This document shows positions 23,400 through 33,698 of a DNA stretch of 64,000 nucleotides, piece after piece. Origin of the DNA: Molanna angustata (taxonomy: Eukaryota > Arthropoda > Insecta > Trichoptera > Molannidae). Under the pieces are notes generated by a model. The model searched no databases. It was not told the DNA's origin and worked only from the letters and a program-made list of their open reading frames with translations. The first letter of the stretch is position 1. Each line of letters opens with the position of its first letter. Both the position numbers and the translations under genes were made by a program. The stretch lies in assembly GCA_963576475.1 (NCBI GenBank), contig OY754970.1, positions 39,255,447-39,319,446 of the forward strand, given 5' to 3'.

Positions 23400-24121
23400 A
23401 TCGCTCCTATTTGGTTAGCAATGTAATTCATTGTCAGCCATTAATTTATATCGGATTAATTATAACATTTATCTTCCTTTTGTTTCGCGTTTGTTTTATT
23501 CATATCCCATTTTGAGATGGTCGATTCTCAGCCATAGGTAGCGACACAATGTACACATTTAGCACTCCGCGGCCATTGTTTCGATTAATATAATCAGATA
23601 TGTATATGTATTTATATTTATAATGTGTGTGCTGTATAATGAATACCGATGTCTAATGGTATATTCTCTCGTTAGCCTTTGTCCTCCAAGAACAAAAGAC
23701 ATTCACGTACTGTCTCTCCGTTATCTGTCACATGTGAGAATTAGTTGAGAGTTTTAATCAGTCGTGGACGAGAAAATTAACTGTATTTCTTTATGATGAA
23801 ACATTATAATAAATGAATATGTGTACGTGGTTATAATATACACGAACAGGGTGAACAAAGAAGAGTTAAGAAGGGTAAAAATATGCAATGAAATATGGTA
23901 CTTTTCAACAAGAAAAGCAAGATAATTGCAAAAATAAATACAAATTTATAATACAGACTGATCGCTGTGATGAAAAATAGGAGGGAGGAAGGAAAAGAGG
24001 GACGCCGAAGGAATATCGTTCAAGATTTATTTATTTACAAAATATACAGCATAAGCCATTTACTTGTTACAATATACACTAACAATAATTAATTACACAC
24101 AAAGTTGAATTATAAGAAATA
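23400..24121. other. Intergenic, nothing recognised
   Basis: AT-rich between the 41-bp and 162-bp arrays, with no coding or structural signal except general A/T bias near the satellite edge. Confidence 0.4.
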
Positions 24122-27041
24122 AATAAAAGTATAGACATTGATGATATATAAAAACATAAAATATAGATTCAGATAAAATATAAATATATAGTCGAATATT
24201 TTTTATTATTGCATATGCGCAAACATTGGATTTTTTCCCTGTCGGGAGTCAAAGATATTTTTTAACAGATTTTTAATTATCTCAATAAAAGTATAGACAT
24301 TGATGATATATAAAAACATAAAATATAGATTCAGATAAAATATAAATATATAGTCGAATATTTTTTATTATTGCATATGCGCAAACATTGGATTTTTTCC
24401 CTGTCGGGAGTCAAAGATATTTTTTAACAGATTTTTAATTATCTCAATAAAAGTATAGACATTGATGATATATAAAAACATAAAATATAGATTCAGATAA
24501 AATATAAATATATAGTCGAATATTTTTTATTATTGCATATGCGCAAACATTGGATTTTTTCCCTGTCGGGAGTCAAAGATATTTTTTAACAGATTTTTAA
24601 TTATCTCAATAAAAGTATAGACATTGATGATATATAAAAACATAAAATATAGATTCAGATAAAATATAAATATATAGTCGAATATTTTTTACTATTGCAT
24701 ATGCGCAAATATTGGATTTTTTCCCTGTCGGGAGTCAAAGATATTTTTTAACAGATTTTTAATTATCTCAATAAAAGTATAGACATTGATGATATATAAA
24801 AACATAAAATATAGATTCAGATAAAATATAAATATATAGTCGAATATTTTTTATTATTGCATATGCGCAAACATTGGATTTTTTCCCTGTCGGGAGTCAA
24901 AGATATTTTTTAACAGATTTTTAATTATCTCAATAAAAGTATAGACATTGATGATATATAAAAACATAAAATATAGATTCAGATAAAATATAAATATATA
25001 GTCGAATATTTTTTATTATTGCATATGCGCAAACATTGGATTTTTTCCCTGTCGGGAGTCAAAGATATTTTTTAACAGATTTTTAATTATCTCAATAAAA
25101 GTATAGACATTGATGATATATAAAAACATAAAATATAGATTCAGATAAAATATAAATATATAGTCGAATATTTTTTATTATTGCATATGCGCAAACATTG
25201 GATTTTTTCCCTGTCGGGAGTCAAAGATATTTTTTAACAGATTTTTAATTATCTCAATAAAAGTATAGACATTGATGATATATAAAAACATAAAATATAG
25301 ATTCAGATAAAATATAAATATATAGTCGAATATTTTTTATTATTGCATATGCGCAAACATTGGATTTTTTCCCTGTCGGGAGTCAAAGATATTTTTTAAC
25401 AGATTTTTAATTATCTCAATAAAAGTATAGACATTGATGATATATAAAAACATAAAATATAGATTCAGATAAAATATAAATATATAGTCGAATATTTTTT
25501 ATTATTGCATATGCGCAAACATTGGATTTTTTCCCTGTCGGGAGTCAAAGATATTTTTTAACAGATTTTTAATTATCTCAATAAAAGTATAGACATTGAT
25601 GATATATAAAAACATAAAATATAGATTCAGATAAAATATAAATATATAGTCGAATATTTTTTATTATTGCATATGCGCAAACATTGGATTTTTTCCCTGT
25701 CGGGAGTCAAAGATATTTTTTAACAGATTTTTAATTATCTCAATAAAAGTATAGACATTGATGATATATAAAAACATAAAATATAGATTCAGATAAAATA
25801 TAAATATATAGTCGAATATTTTTTATTATTGCATATGCGCAAACATTGGATTTTTTCCCTGTCGGGAGTCAAAGATATTTTTTAACAGATTTTTAATTAT
25901 CTCAATAAAAGTATAGACATTGATGATATATAAAAACATAAAATATAGATTCAGATAAAATATAAATATATAGTCGAATATTTTTTATTATTGCATATGC
26001 GCAAACATTGGATTTTTTCCCTGTCGGGAGTCAAAGATATTTTTTAACAGATTTTTAATTATCTCAATAAAAGTATAGACATTGATGATATATAAAAACA
26101 TAAAATATAGATTCAGATAAAATATAAATATATAGTCGAATATTTTTTATTATTGCATATGCGCAAACATTGGATTTTTTCCCTGTCGGGAGTCAAAGAT
26201 ATTTTTTAACAGATTTTTAATTATCTCAATAAAAGTATAGACATTGATGATATATAAAAACATAAAATATAGATTCAGATAAAATATAAATATATAGTCG
26301 AATATTTTTTATTATTGCATATGCGCAAACATTGGATTTTTTCCCTGTCGGGAGTCAAAGATATTTTTTAACAGATTTTTAATTATCTCAATAAAAGTAT
26401 AGACATTGATGATATATAAAAACATAAAATATAGATTCAGATAAAATATAAATATATAGTCGAATATTTTTTATTATTGCATATGCGCAAACATTGGATT
26501 TTTTCCCTGTCGGGAGTCAAAGATATTTTTTAACAGATTTTTAATTATCTCAATAAAAGTATAGACATTGATGATATATAAAAACATAAAATATAGATTC
26601 AGATAAAATATAAATATATAGTCGAATATTTTTTATTATTGCATATGCGCAAACATTGGATTTTTTCCCTGTCGGGAGTCAAAGATATTTTTTAACAGAT
26701 TTTTAATTATCTCAATAAAAGTATAGACATTGATGATATATAAAAACATAAAATATAGATTCAGATAAAATATAAATATATAGTCGAATATTTTTTATTA
26801 TTGCATATGCGCAAACATTGGATTTTTTCCCTGTCGGGAGTCAAAGATATTTTTTAACAGATTTTTAATTATCTCAATAAAAGTATAGACATTGATGATA
26901 TATAAAAACATAAAATATAGATTCAGATAAAATATAAATATATAGTCGAATATTTTTTATTATTGCATATGCGCAAACATTGGATTTTTTCCCTGTCGGG
27001 AGTCAAAGATATTTTTTAACAGATTTTTAATTATCTCAATA
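24122..27041. repeat. 162-bp satellite, 18 tandem units
   Basis: CCCTGTCGGGAGTCAAAG recurs at an exact 162-bp spacing: GTCGGG at 24241, 24403, 24565 and so on to 26995, which is 18 occurrences. The units look near-identical by eye; the clearest variants are in the fourth unit (ACTATTGC and AAATATTGG near 24690-24715). Each unit consists of GTATAGACATTGATGATATA sequence followed by the outer end of MITE family B (GCATATGCGCAAACATTGG through TTAATTATCTCAATA). At the right edge the last unit runs without a break into the intact MITE at 27010-27460. The microhomology AATA flanks every junction. Confidence 0.97.
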
Positions 27042-27460
27042 GAGACGAAGTTGGAATATTTATTGTATTAGAACCGGGAAATCAAGGCACCTACAGGGCT
27101 TACGATTACGATTACAATTACGATTACAATTCTCTCAATTGATGGCGTTACAACAAAAATAAATAAAAAATAATAAGATTGTTGTTCATAATTTCACCCA
27201 TAGATGGCTGAAGTAAAAATTCCTTATTTTCAAGCGAAAAAAATTTCAGTATTATAATATATAGAACTTTCAAAATTGAATTGATAGGGATCTCATTAAA
27301 AAGGCATAATTGGTGAACGTTGCGCAAGCGCATAAAGTGATCACGTAAACCAGCCGATGACAGGTCGTATGCCCTGTAGGTGCCTTGATTTCCCGGTTCT
27401 CCTACAATAAATATTCCAACTTCGTCTCTATTGAGATAATTAAAAATCTGTTAAAAAATA
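27010..27460. mobile_element. Foldback/MITE family B, copy 2, with 96-bp TIRs
   Basis: The left arm 27010-27105 and the right arm 27365-27460 are inverted repeats with 3 differences in 96 positions (for example TGTATTAG versus TGTAGGAG). Arm landmarks are CTCAATAGAGACGAAGTTGG and CAAGGCACCTACAGGGC. The interior carries GATTAC repeats (27102-27127), GATGGCGTTACAA, and GTGAACGTTGCGCAAGCG. No open frame of note. The left arm overlaps the last unit of the 162-bp satellite. Confidence 0.9.
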
Positions 27461-27583
27461 AATATATAGATTTAAAAAAAAACATAGATTAAGATAAAAA
27501 TAGATAAACAAGAATTAGAGAATTAGAATAAAAAAAAATAATGATAAGAGGGAAAAAAATCGAATGTGACATTAGATCTACTG

Positions 27584-27890
27584 CAGCTATATTATAGGTA
27601 CATAAGTTGACAGCTATATTATAGGTACATAAGTTGACAGCTATATTATAGGTACATAAGTTGACAGCTATATTATAGGTACATAAGTTGACAGCTATAT
27701 TATAGGTACATAAGTTGACAGCTATATTATAGGTACATAAGTTGACAGCTATATTATAGGTACATAAGTTGACAGCTATATTATAGGTACATAAGTTGAC
27801 AGCTATATTATAGGTACATAAGTTGACAGCTATATTATAGGTACATAAGTTGACAGCTATATTATAGGTACATAAGTTGACAGCTATATC
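27584..27890. repeat. 27-bp minisatellite, 11 perfect units
   Basis: CAGCTATATTATAGGTACAT recurs every 27 bp from 27584 to 27854, with an incomplete twelfth unit at 27881 that diverges into CGATATAAAAG. I see no internal variation, so this is a very young expansion. Confidence 0.97.
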
Positions 27891-28009
27891 GATATAAAAG
27901 ACCCATAATTATTGGTTTTTGAATAATTAATTATTTTATAAATTTATTTTCTTTGATTTAACTTGAACATTTGTGTTTATTTAAAATAGGTAGGTACATG
28001 CTCGACATA

Positions 28010-28850
28010 ATTTTATGACAAATTTTTAACATCTCAATAGAGACGAAGTTAGAATATTATAGGAGAACCGGGAAATCGAGGCACCTACAGGGCATACGAC
28101 CTGTCATCGGCTGATTTACGTGATCCCTTTATACGCTTGCACAACGTCCATTAATTATTCCTTCTTATTGAGTTACCCATCAATCCAATTTTTGAAAGAT
28201 ATTTGTTTATTTATTATTAATACACAAAACAAATATATTTATTTATTTATTTATACATCTTCCTGTACATAATATAAACAAATATAATTGTACACTGGCG
28301 GGCTTATTGCCATTAGGCAATTTCTTCCAACCAACCAGGTTACAAAGTATGACAACATTGTGTATGTACAACAGCAAAAGAATAAGAGTAAAAGAAAACA
28401 AAGAAAATATATAGGTATAACACTAAAATACTATTAAAACAAAATAAAAATAATAATTCGTAGCAAGAAAAAAGGATAGGGTAAGGACAGGAGAGGAAAT
28501 TGGGATCAGGTGTTCAAGGATTAATATTCCTGCTTTAATTTTTTCTTGAAAATACAAAGTGAATTAGACGACGCAATATCCGGACTAAGGCTAATAAAAT
28601 ATATAAACTGACTAATATCGCCCCACTATTCAAAAGCCTGTTCTCGGACCGATATTTTACACAATTGAGTATTTTTATTCAGCTGTAGTTTTATTTATGT
28701 TAATCATGAAAATCTTTTCGCTTCTCCTATAATATTTCAATTTCATCTCTATTTAGATGTTAAATTTTTTTCATAAAATATCATTGACTCCCAACCGGGA
28801 AATAATCCAATTTTTTCCTATATGCAACTCTAAAAATATTCGATCACTTT
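28010..28850 (-). mobile_element. Foldback/MITE family B, copy 3, split by a LINE fragment
   Basis: The first part, about 28010-28204, runs CTCAATAGAGACGAAGTTAG, GGCACCTACAGGGCATACG, CGACCTGTCATCGGCTGA, CCATTAATTATTCCTTC, which is copy 1/2 in reverse. The second part, about 28715-28850, ends with CCTATAATATTTCAATTTC, CATCTCTATTTAGATG and ATCATTGACTCCCAACCGGG, the opposite terminus. Between them lies an unrelated LINE 3' fragment, consistent with insertion into the MITE. Confidence 0.7.
28205..28710 (-). pseudogene. LINE 3' end inserted in a MITE
   Basis: On the minus strand the 3' terminus reads GGTTGGTTGGAAGAAATTGC, CTAATGGCAATAAGCCCGCC, AGTGTAC... and ends in TAAATAAATAAATA. The same terminus occurs on the + strand at 63590-63690, and in part at 39660-39735 and 40320-40400. 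No RT coding remains that I can read. Confidence 0.65.
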
Positions 28851-29395
28851 ATTAATTCCGTAGTCTTGATTCTACTTGAAAATAGTTGTAAACTTCAACA
28901 GTATTAATGAGAATGGTAAGTGTGATATTTTCAGCAAATCAAAAGACAGATGATCGTAATTTTAATTATTTTTTAAGGTATTGTGATGAATGAGAGTAAT
29001 AAAATAACGTTATAGAGTATCGAAAGAATGAATATAATATTATGTTCATTGTCCCTTAGAAATAAAACCATATAAAACCTTGTGTCAGCAGCGCTCTCTC
29101 ACTATGTGATATTTCCTAGCAGTTACAATAAATGTCAAACGTTTTGTATTCAATGTCCGCAGACATTATTTTATGTAAATGTATTGGTCACTCTGACAAT
29201 ACATAATATTTATTCTGCCTTATTATATTTATTGGCCTATGAAAGGGAAAGTTTGATTATATGTCAGGTAGATGATAGTCAATTGCAATAAAGTACCACA
29301 TGTTATTTAAGTATGTACAGCAAGTGCACAAAGAGGAGTTTATTGCCATAAAGCAATCTATTCTAACCAATTCCAGCAACGTGAAGTATACTTAC
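28851..29395. other. Intergenic, nothing recognised
   Basis: The open frame at 29082-29291 has no motif. GAGTTTATTGCCATAAAGCA at 29334-29353 vaguely resembles the LINE terminus seen at 28.3 kb. Confidence 0.4.
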
Positions 29396-29502
29396 TTACT
29401 TCCGATGGCCATACAACTCCGGTAGAGCTTTAGCCTCCTGAACAAAAGCTTTCCAAGCCTTCCTGTCAGCTGCAATGGACTCCCAGTCATCACAAGCGCT
29501 GA
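29396..29502 (-). pseudogene. LINE RT C-terminal fragment
   Basis: The minus strand reads CDDWESIAADRKAWKAFVQE, then AKALPELYGHRK and a stop at 29396-29398, followed by (GTAA)n. The '(D/E)W..IA.DR..WK' ending is a common insect LINE C-terminus. Only 35 residues remain. Confidence 0.65.
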
Positions 29503-29519
29503 AATCAATTGGCATGTAT

Positions 29520-29632
29520 CATTAAAGAAACTACGACACATGCGTGTATCCCCACACACCAGCCTTGTCTCACATAAACATCTTGCTTACGAAACACCTT
29601 GTCTCACATAAACATCTTGCTTACGAGATATT
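29520..29632. repeat. 34-bp tandem duplication in a dispersed repeat
   Basis: CCTTGTCTCACATAAACATC repeats at 29563 and 29597 (34 bp apart). The upstream words (ACACATGCGTGTATCCCCAC) recur in modified form at about 54718-54770 (GCACATGCGTGCATGCCCAC, TCTTGTCTCGCCTAAA), marking a dispersed family. Confidence 0.7.
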
Positions 29633-32339
29633 GGAAAAGAGAGGAAGCACTATTCTAAGCCGGTGCCTCACACCCGGGTGTACTGTCAAGTTAAATATAG
29701 AATAGAAAAACCCATGATGCAATCAAAGCAGAGGAATATGAGAAGGGTATAATTATATCAAGTGTCAATGTTTAGTGTCATTTTGTGAGGTAGGTACCTA
29801 ATTATAATGCCTCAGATTTCTTTTGAATAGAAAGTGTCATTTGTTATAAGATTAGAAATCAACATAGGACGACTGTGCTCCAAAGATATTCAAATAATAA
29901 AATGATCCAAGTATTATCATAACGTTATGTTGAATTATATAGTTATAGTGTAATTAACGGATTGTTCGGAAAGTCATTTCGTTATTTTTTTTTTTGTGAA
30001 ATTGAAAGACGAAAATTACACCAAAGCGTTTCACATAATCACGAACGGTAGTGTTTGCTAAATTTTAGTTTAGTTCATTCGGCGATTTTCATCAATCAAT
30101 GGTTTTATTTTGTCTTCATCGGCTTTAAGTGGTTTTATAATAATAATAATATTTTTTTTATTCCAGTCTGTGAGCAGGGGGGTGATATGCTACACAAAAC
30201 ATATTTTTACATACAAAATATACATTAAATGTTACAGAGGAAGAAAATATTTTACAGAATATAGATTATATACAAAGAAGACGAGAAGAAAAAAAATGAG
30301 TTTATATGAAATATAAAAAAAGAAATACACTGTAGAAATGATATAATTATCGTCTTTCACTTCTATCGTCTAACACTTCTATTCATCTTTGTGATAGTCT
30401 CGGACATTGGTAGTCCCTATACAACCTTTATGATCGAGTTAGGGTTTGTCGTTTTACAGAACGTCGTCCATCTTCAACATTTAAATTGCCTAAATGAAGT
30501 TTTGCAATTCAATTTTGGCACTCACGTTCTATCGACACATGGAGTTATTCTTTTCTTGCTTTAACAGCATTAATTTATAACTTTTCGGTAGTTAAAATTT
30601 CCGAATATGCTTCTTCCTACTTTCCATATTTGACAGGACACAAAATAAACTGTGTTGCAGAAATATAAAATGTCAATGGGGATTAAGTGTGAAGTTAGCT
30701 GTTAAAAAATACAATTAAGTCCTCTGTTGGAAAGAATATTGTGACTTTCTGAACGACCTATTATCAGTTATATGAAGAGTGCAATTATATATCAGATATT
30801 TATACTTACAGGCACAGCCCAGTCGCCTTTGTCGTACATGACATACATGCCAATATGCTGATCACCTGGACAGTCTTTCTACTTAATCATTCCATCTGTG
30901 TCTTGAGAGAGATATCTCTCTGCTATTGTTTGCACATTTAAACATATCTCTACATCTAAATAATCCATTTGTATTCGCAAATCTAATATGTCTCCTGCAA
31001 CTCAACGACTCCTTTGCTTAGAAAATTATAACACCCATGCCTATCAATCTTCTTTAATCATTGCCGCATGTATATTTTTCGTGTTACAGACTATTTATTT
31101 ATCTTCACTCAAACTTGCTCTTTGCTTCTTTGGATGTTATTAAGGTTGGCCTTCGATTAGTTCAACTGCTCTATCGTAGATAAAAATTGAACTGAATTGT
31201 TTTAACAAAAAATAAATTTAATATATACCTATATCTGTAGGTTGGAGGAGAGTATTCCGATTTCATAAAATTATTAAAAATTAGACAATATTAATAATTG
31301 TACGAGCTTTAATTCAAATTAAATGAATAAATATATTTATACCTTTTATTAAATACAAAAATAGTAATTATTATATTGGATATATTTGATTCGTGTAAGG
31401 GGCATCGTCAAAATAATTAAGTATTCTCGATAATTACGTAACGCGTCAATAGCATCATATTATATTAGTATTATAGACTTCTATACCAAGAATTGTTGTT
31501 CGACAAACTAAGTTATTAAAAAAATGTCAAGTACTTACAAAAATAATTCAATTGTAAAAATGACGTAAATAAATTGTTAACTTTGACCTATACTTTGCAA
31601 TGATCCTGTACATTGTAATGAACCAACGTTAAATGGGTATGAAGATTTTTAAAAAGGTAGTAGGTACCTATAATTCGAGAAAAAACTAGAAATAATTTAT
31701 TCCTTACCTACTTCTTTTTCTCCTTTCATTTCTCATTGCTATGATCAGTCTTTATACTATTTAAGTCTTTATACTATTTAAGTATTATTTAATATGCACT
31801 GCTGTTGATTTGTAAAAGAAAGCGATTGCCTTATGATAATAAATCCGCTTTTGTACGCTTGACTGTTACATAGATTAAATAAAAAAATAAACGCAGAAAG
31901 GCAAAGCCCTTTTCATAAAATAAAATGAGAAATATTTTGTCTAACATTGTGTACCATCGAGGTCCACGGTCGACCAGATAAATTACCTCTAGGCTTATCT
32001 GTCCTCATCGTTGTGGCCCTCACACAGCTGAGCTGACGAAAGTGAATTCAAATTATATGTACATTCAATGTAAGGAAAACAATTGACCTTGCACAATTTG
32101 ATAACTAAGTACATATATGCATTCACTACGAAAACACATATTTTATCTTTCTGCAACAGTAATATAACCAATGATAAATGTAATTATTAAATGAGATTAT
32201 TACTATTAAAATATTAATAATAATAACTTCCTTGCACCATATGCAAATGGCGAGTTTTTCGCGAAATGGCAATATTTCCTACTTACTAGAGTTTCCAATC
32301 CAGAAATGCAAGATTGGCATGATATATATTTTTTAAATT
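29633..32339. other. Long intergenic stretch without recognisable genes
   Basis: About 2.7 kb of AT-rich DNA. The open frame at 30110-30316 is low-complexity. I see no RT, transposase, tRNA or splice-flanked exon. A duplicated TCTTTATACTATTTAAGT occurs at about 31750-31782. Confidence 0.45.
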
Positions 32340-32405
32340 CCCCTCTGCTGGGAATCAAACCCAGAAACCTAACAGCTTAACGCTGCCGAGGCGCGGGCGG
32401 TTGGA
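32335..32405 (-). repeat. tRNA-like SINE head, minus strand
   Basis: The reverse complement reads GCCTCGGCAGCGTTAAGCTG, then GGGTTTGATTCCCAGC (a B-box-like core with a palindromic arm), then a body word TGCATTTCTGGATT shared with the SINE at 53780-54055. Only a fragment is visible. Confidence 0.45.
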
Positions 32406-32542
32406 GTAATTATCCTTACAGAATTATTGATTCTGACGTATTTTTTTGCTTTCGGCCTATTTGACATTGTGAGCGACAAAAAAATGCCTTGCGCGCAGAG
32501 TGCCTTAATAATTAGCAATGTCGGTATCATAGGTATCAAAAT

Positions 32543-33014
32543 ATGTCATGTAATGTAGAAATACGAGGAATTCCTGAACAGGCGAATGAAAATCTTAGGA
32601 CATACGTAACAAAAATTTCCGAAAAAGTTTGCTCTATAATTAAAAACGAAGACATTATTTCCATATATGTATAGGTCGCAAGGCAATAAAACAAAAACTT
32701 TATCAAAACCAATTATTCTGAAGTTTAAGAACGAAGAAATCCGAAACGAATTCTTGAAACATACAAAAACTCACAACAGAAATCAAAATACAATCAAAAC
32801 CTGCGATATTGGTTTGGAATACCCCGTATCACCAATCTTCGTCTCTGACCACCTAACACCACGAAAAAAATGTTTACTAATGCAAACTAAAAAGATAGCA
32901 AAAGAGAAAGACTTCAAGTTCGTCTGGTCCAGTGGAGGAAGAATTTTCGTTCGCAAAAACGAGACGACCAATCCAATCACCGTGAAAAATGAACAAACAC
33001 TCCAAAATATATGA
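32543..33014 (+). pseudogene. LINE ORF1 (FP-like C-terminal region), frameshifted
   Basis: The first frame starts at ATG 32543 and reads CNVEIRGIPEQANENL up to a TAG near 32668. The downstream part is one frame over (from about 32667) and reads KPIILKFKNEEIRNEFLKHT, then VSDHLTPRKKCLLMQTKKIA and FKFVWSSGGRIFVRKNE. This order (NVEI.GIP, a 'P.I.KF' strand, HLTP, KFVW..G.I.VRK) is that of LINE ORF1 proteins carrying the domain related to baculovirus FP protein, thought to act as nucleic-acid-binding chaperones. A small indel around 32655-32667 separates the halves. The last about 8 codons fall in the duplicated 335-bp segment. Confidence 0.75.
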
Positions 33015-33660
33015 CTATGTATCTTCTCAATTGATGAATTTGGCTGCCCTATAATCTGTATTATTATATCAAATGTTTTTGTAAAACTTAATGTAGCTAA
33101 ATTCTTATTTCATATCTTTTTGCTTAAAATTTTTGTGTTGTTTCTTCATATAATAACTAATTTTGTATGTTTTTTACTATGTTTTCTTGTAGCTGCCAAC
33201 ATAAAATATATAACTATTGTTTATTTGGCATTACAAATCTCTCAAATATTTTATTGTATTGTATATTGTATATTTTTATGCTTCATTAAGTTTAACTGTA
33301 CACCCAGATCAAACCGATTTTCTCTGAACAAACACTCCAAAATATATGACTATGTATCTTCTCAATTGATGAATTTGGCTGCCCTATAATCTGTATTATT
33401 ATATCAAATGTTTTTGTAAAACTTAATGTAGCTAAATTCTTATTTCATATCTTTTTGCTTAAAATTTTTGTGTTGTTTCTTCATATAATAACTAATTTTG
33501 TATGTTTTTTACTATGTTTTCTTGTAGCTGCCAACATAAAATATATAACTATTGTTTATTTGGCATTACAAATCTCTCAAATATTTTATTGTATTGTATA
33601 TTGTATATTTTTATGCTTCATTAAGTTTAACTGTACACCCAGATCAAACCGATTTTCTCT
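32991..33660. repeat. Perfect 335-bp tandem duplication between ORF1 and ORF2
   Basis: Unit 1 spans 32991-33325 and unit 2 spans 33326-33660. Both begin GAACAAACACTCCAAAATAT (unit 2 shares it through the TCTCTGAACAAAC junction) and run to CAAACCGATTTTCTCT. I see no difference between the units. Each unit contains the ORF1 3' end, so the ORF1 stop is unaffected, and the spacer before ORF2 is doubled. Confidence 0.95.
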
Positions 33661-33698
33661 GATAGATCTATCTAGTTGTCAAAGTCGTAACACAAAAA

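Noticed and set aside
24122..27041. CRISPR-like array
   Set aside because: Units are contiguous 162-bp repeats without unique spacers, in a eukaryotic context; this is a satellite.
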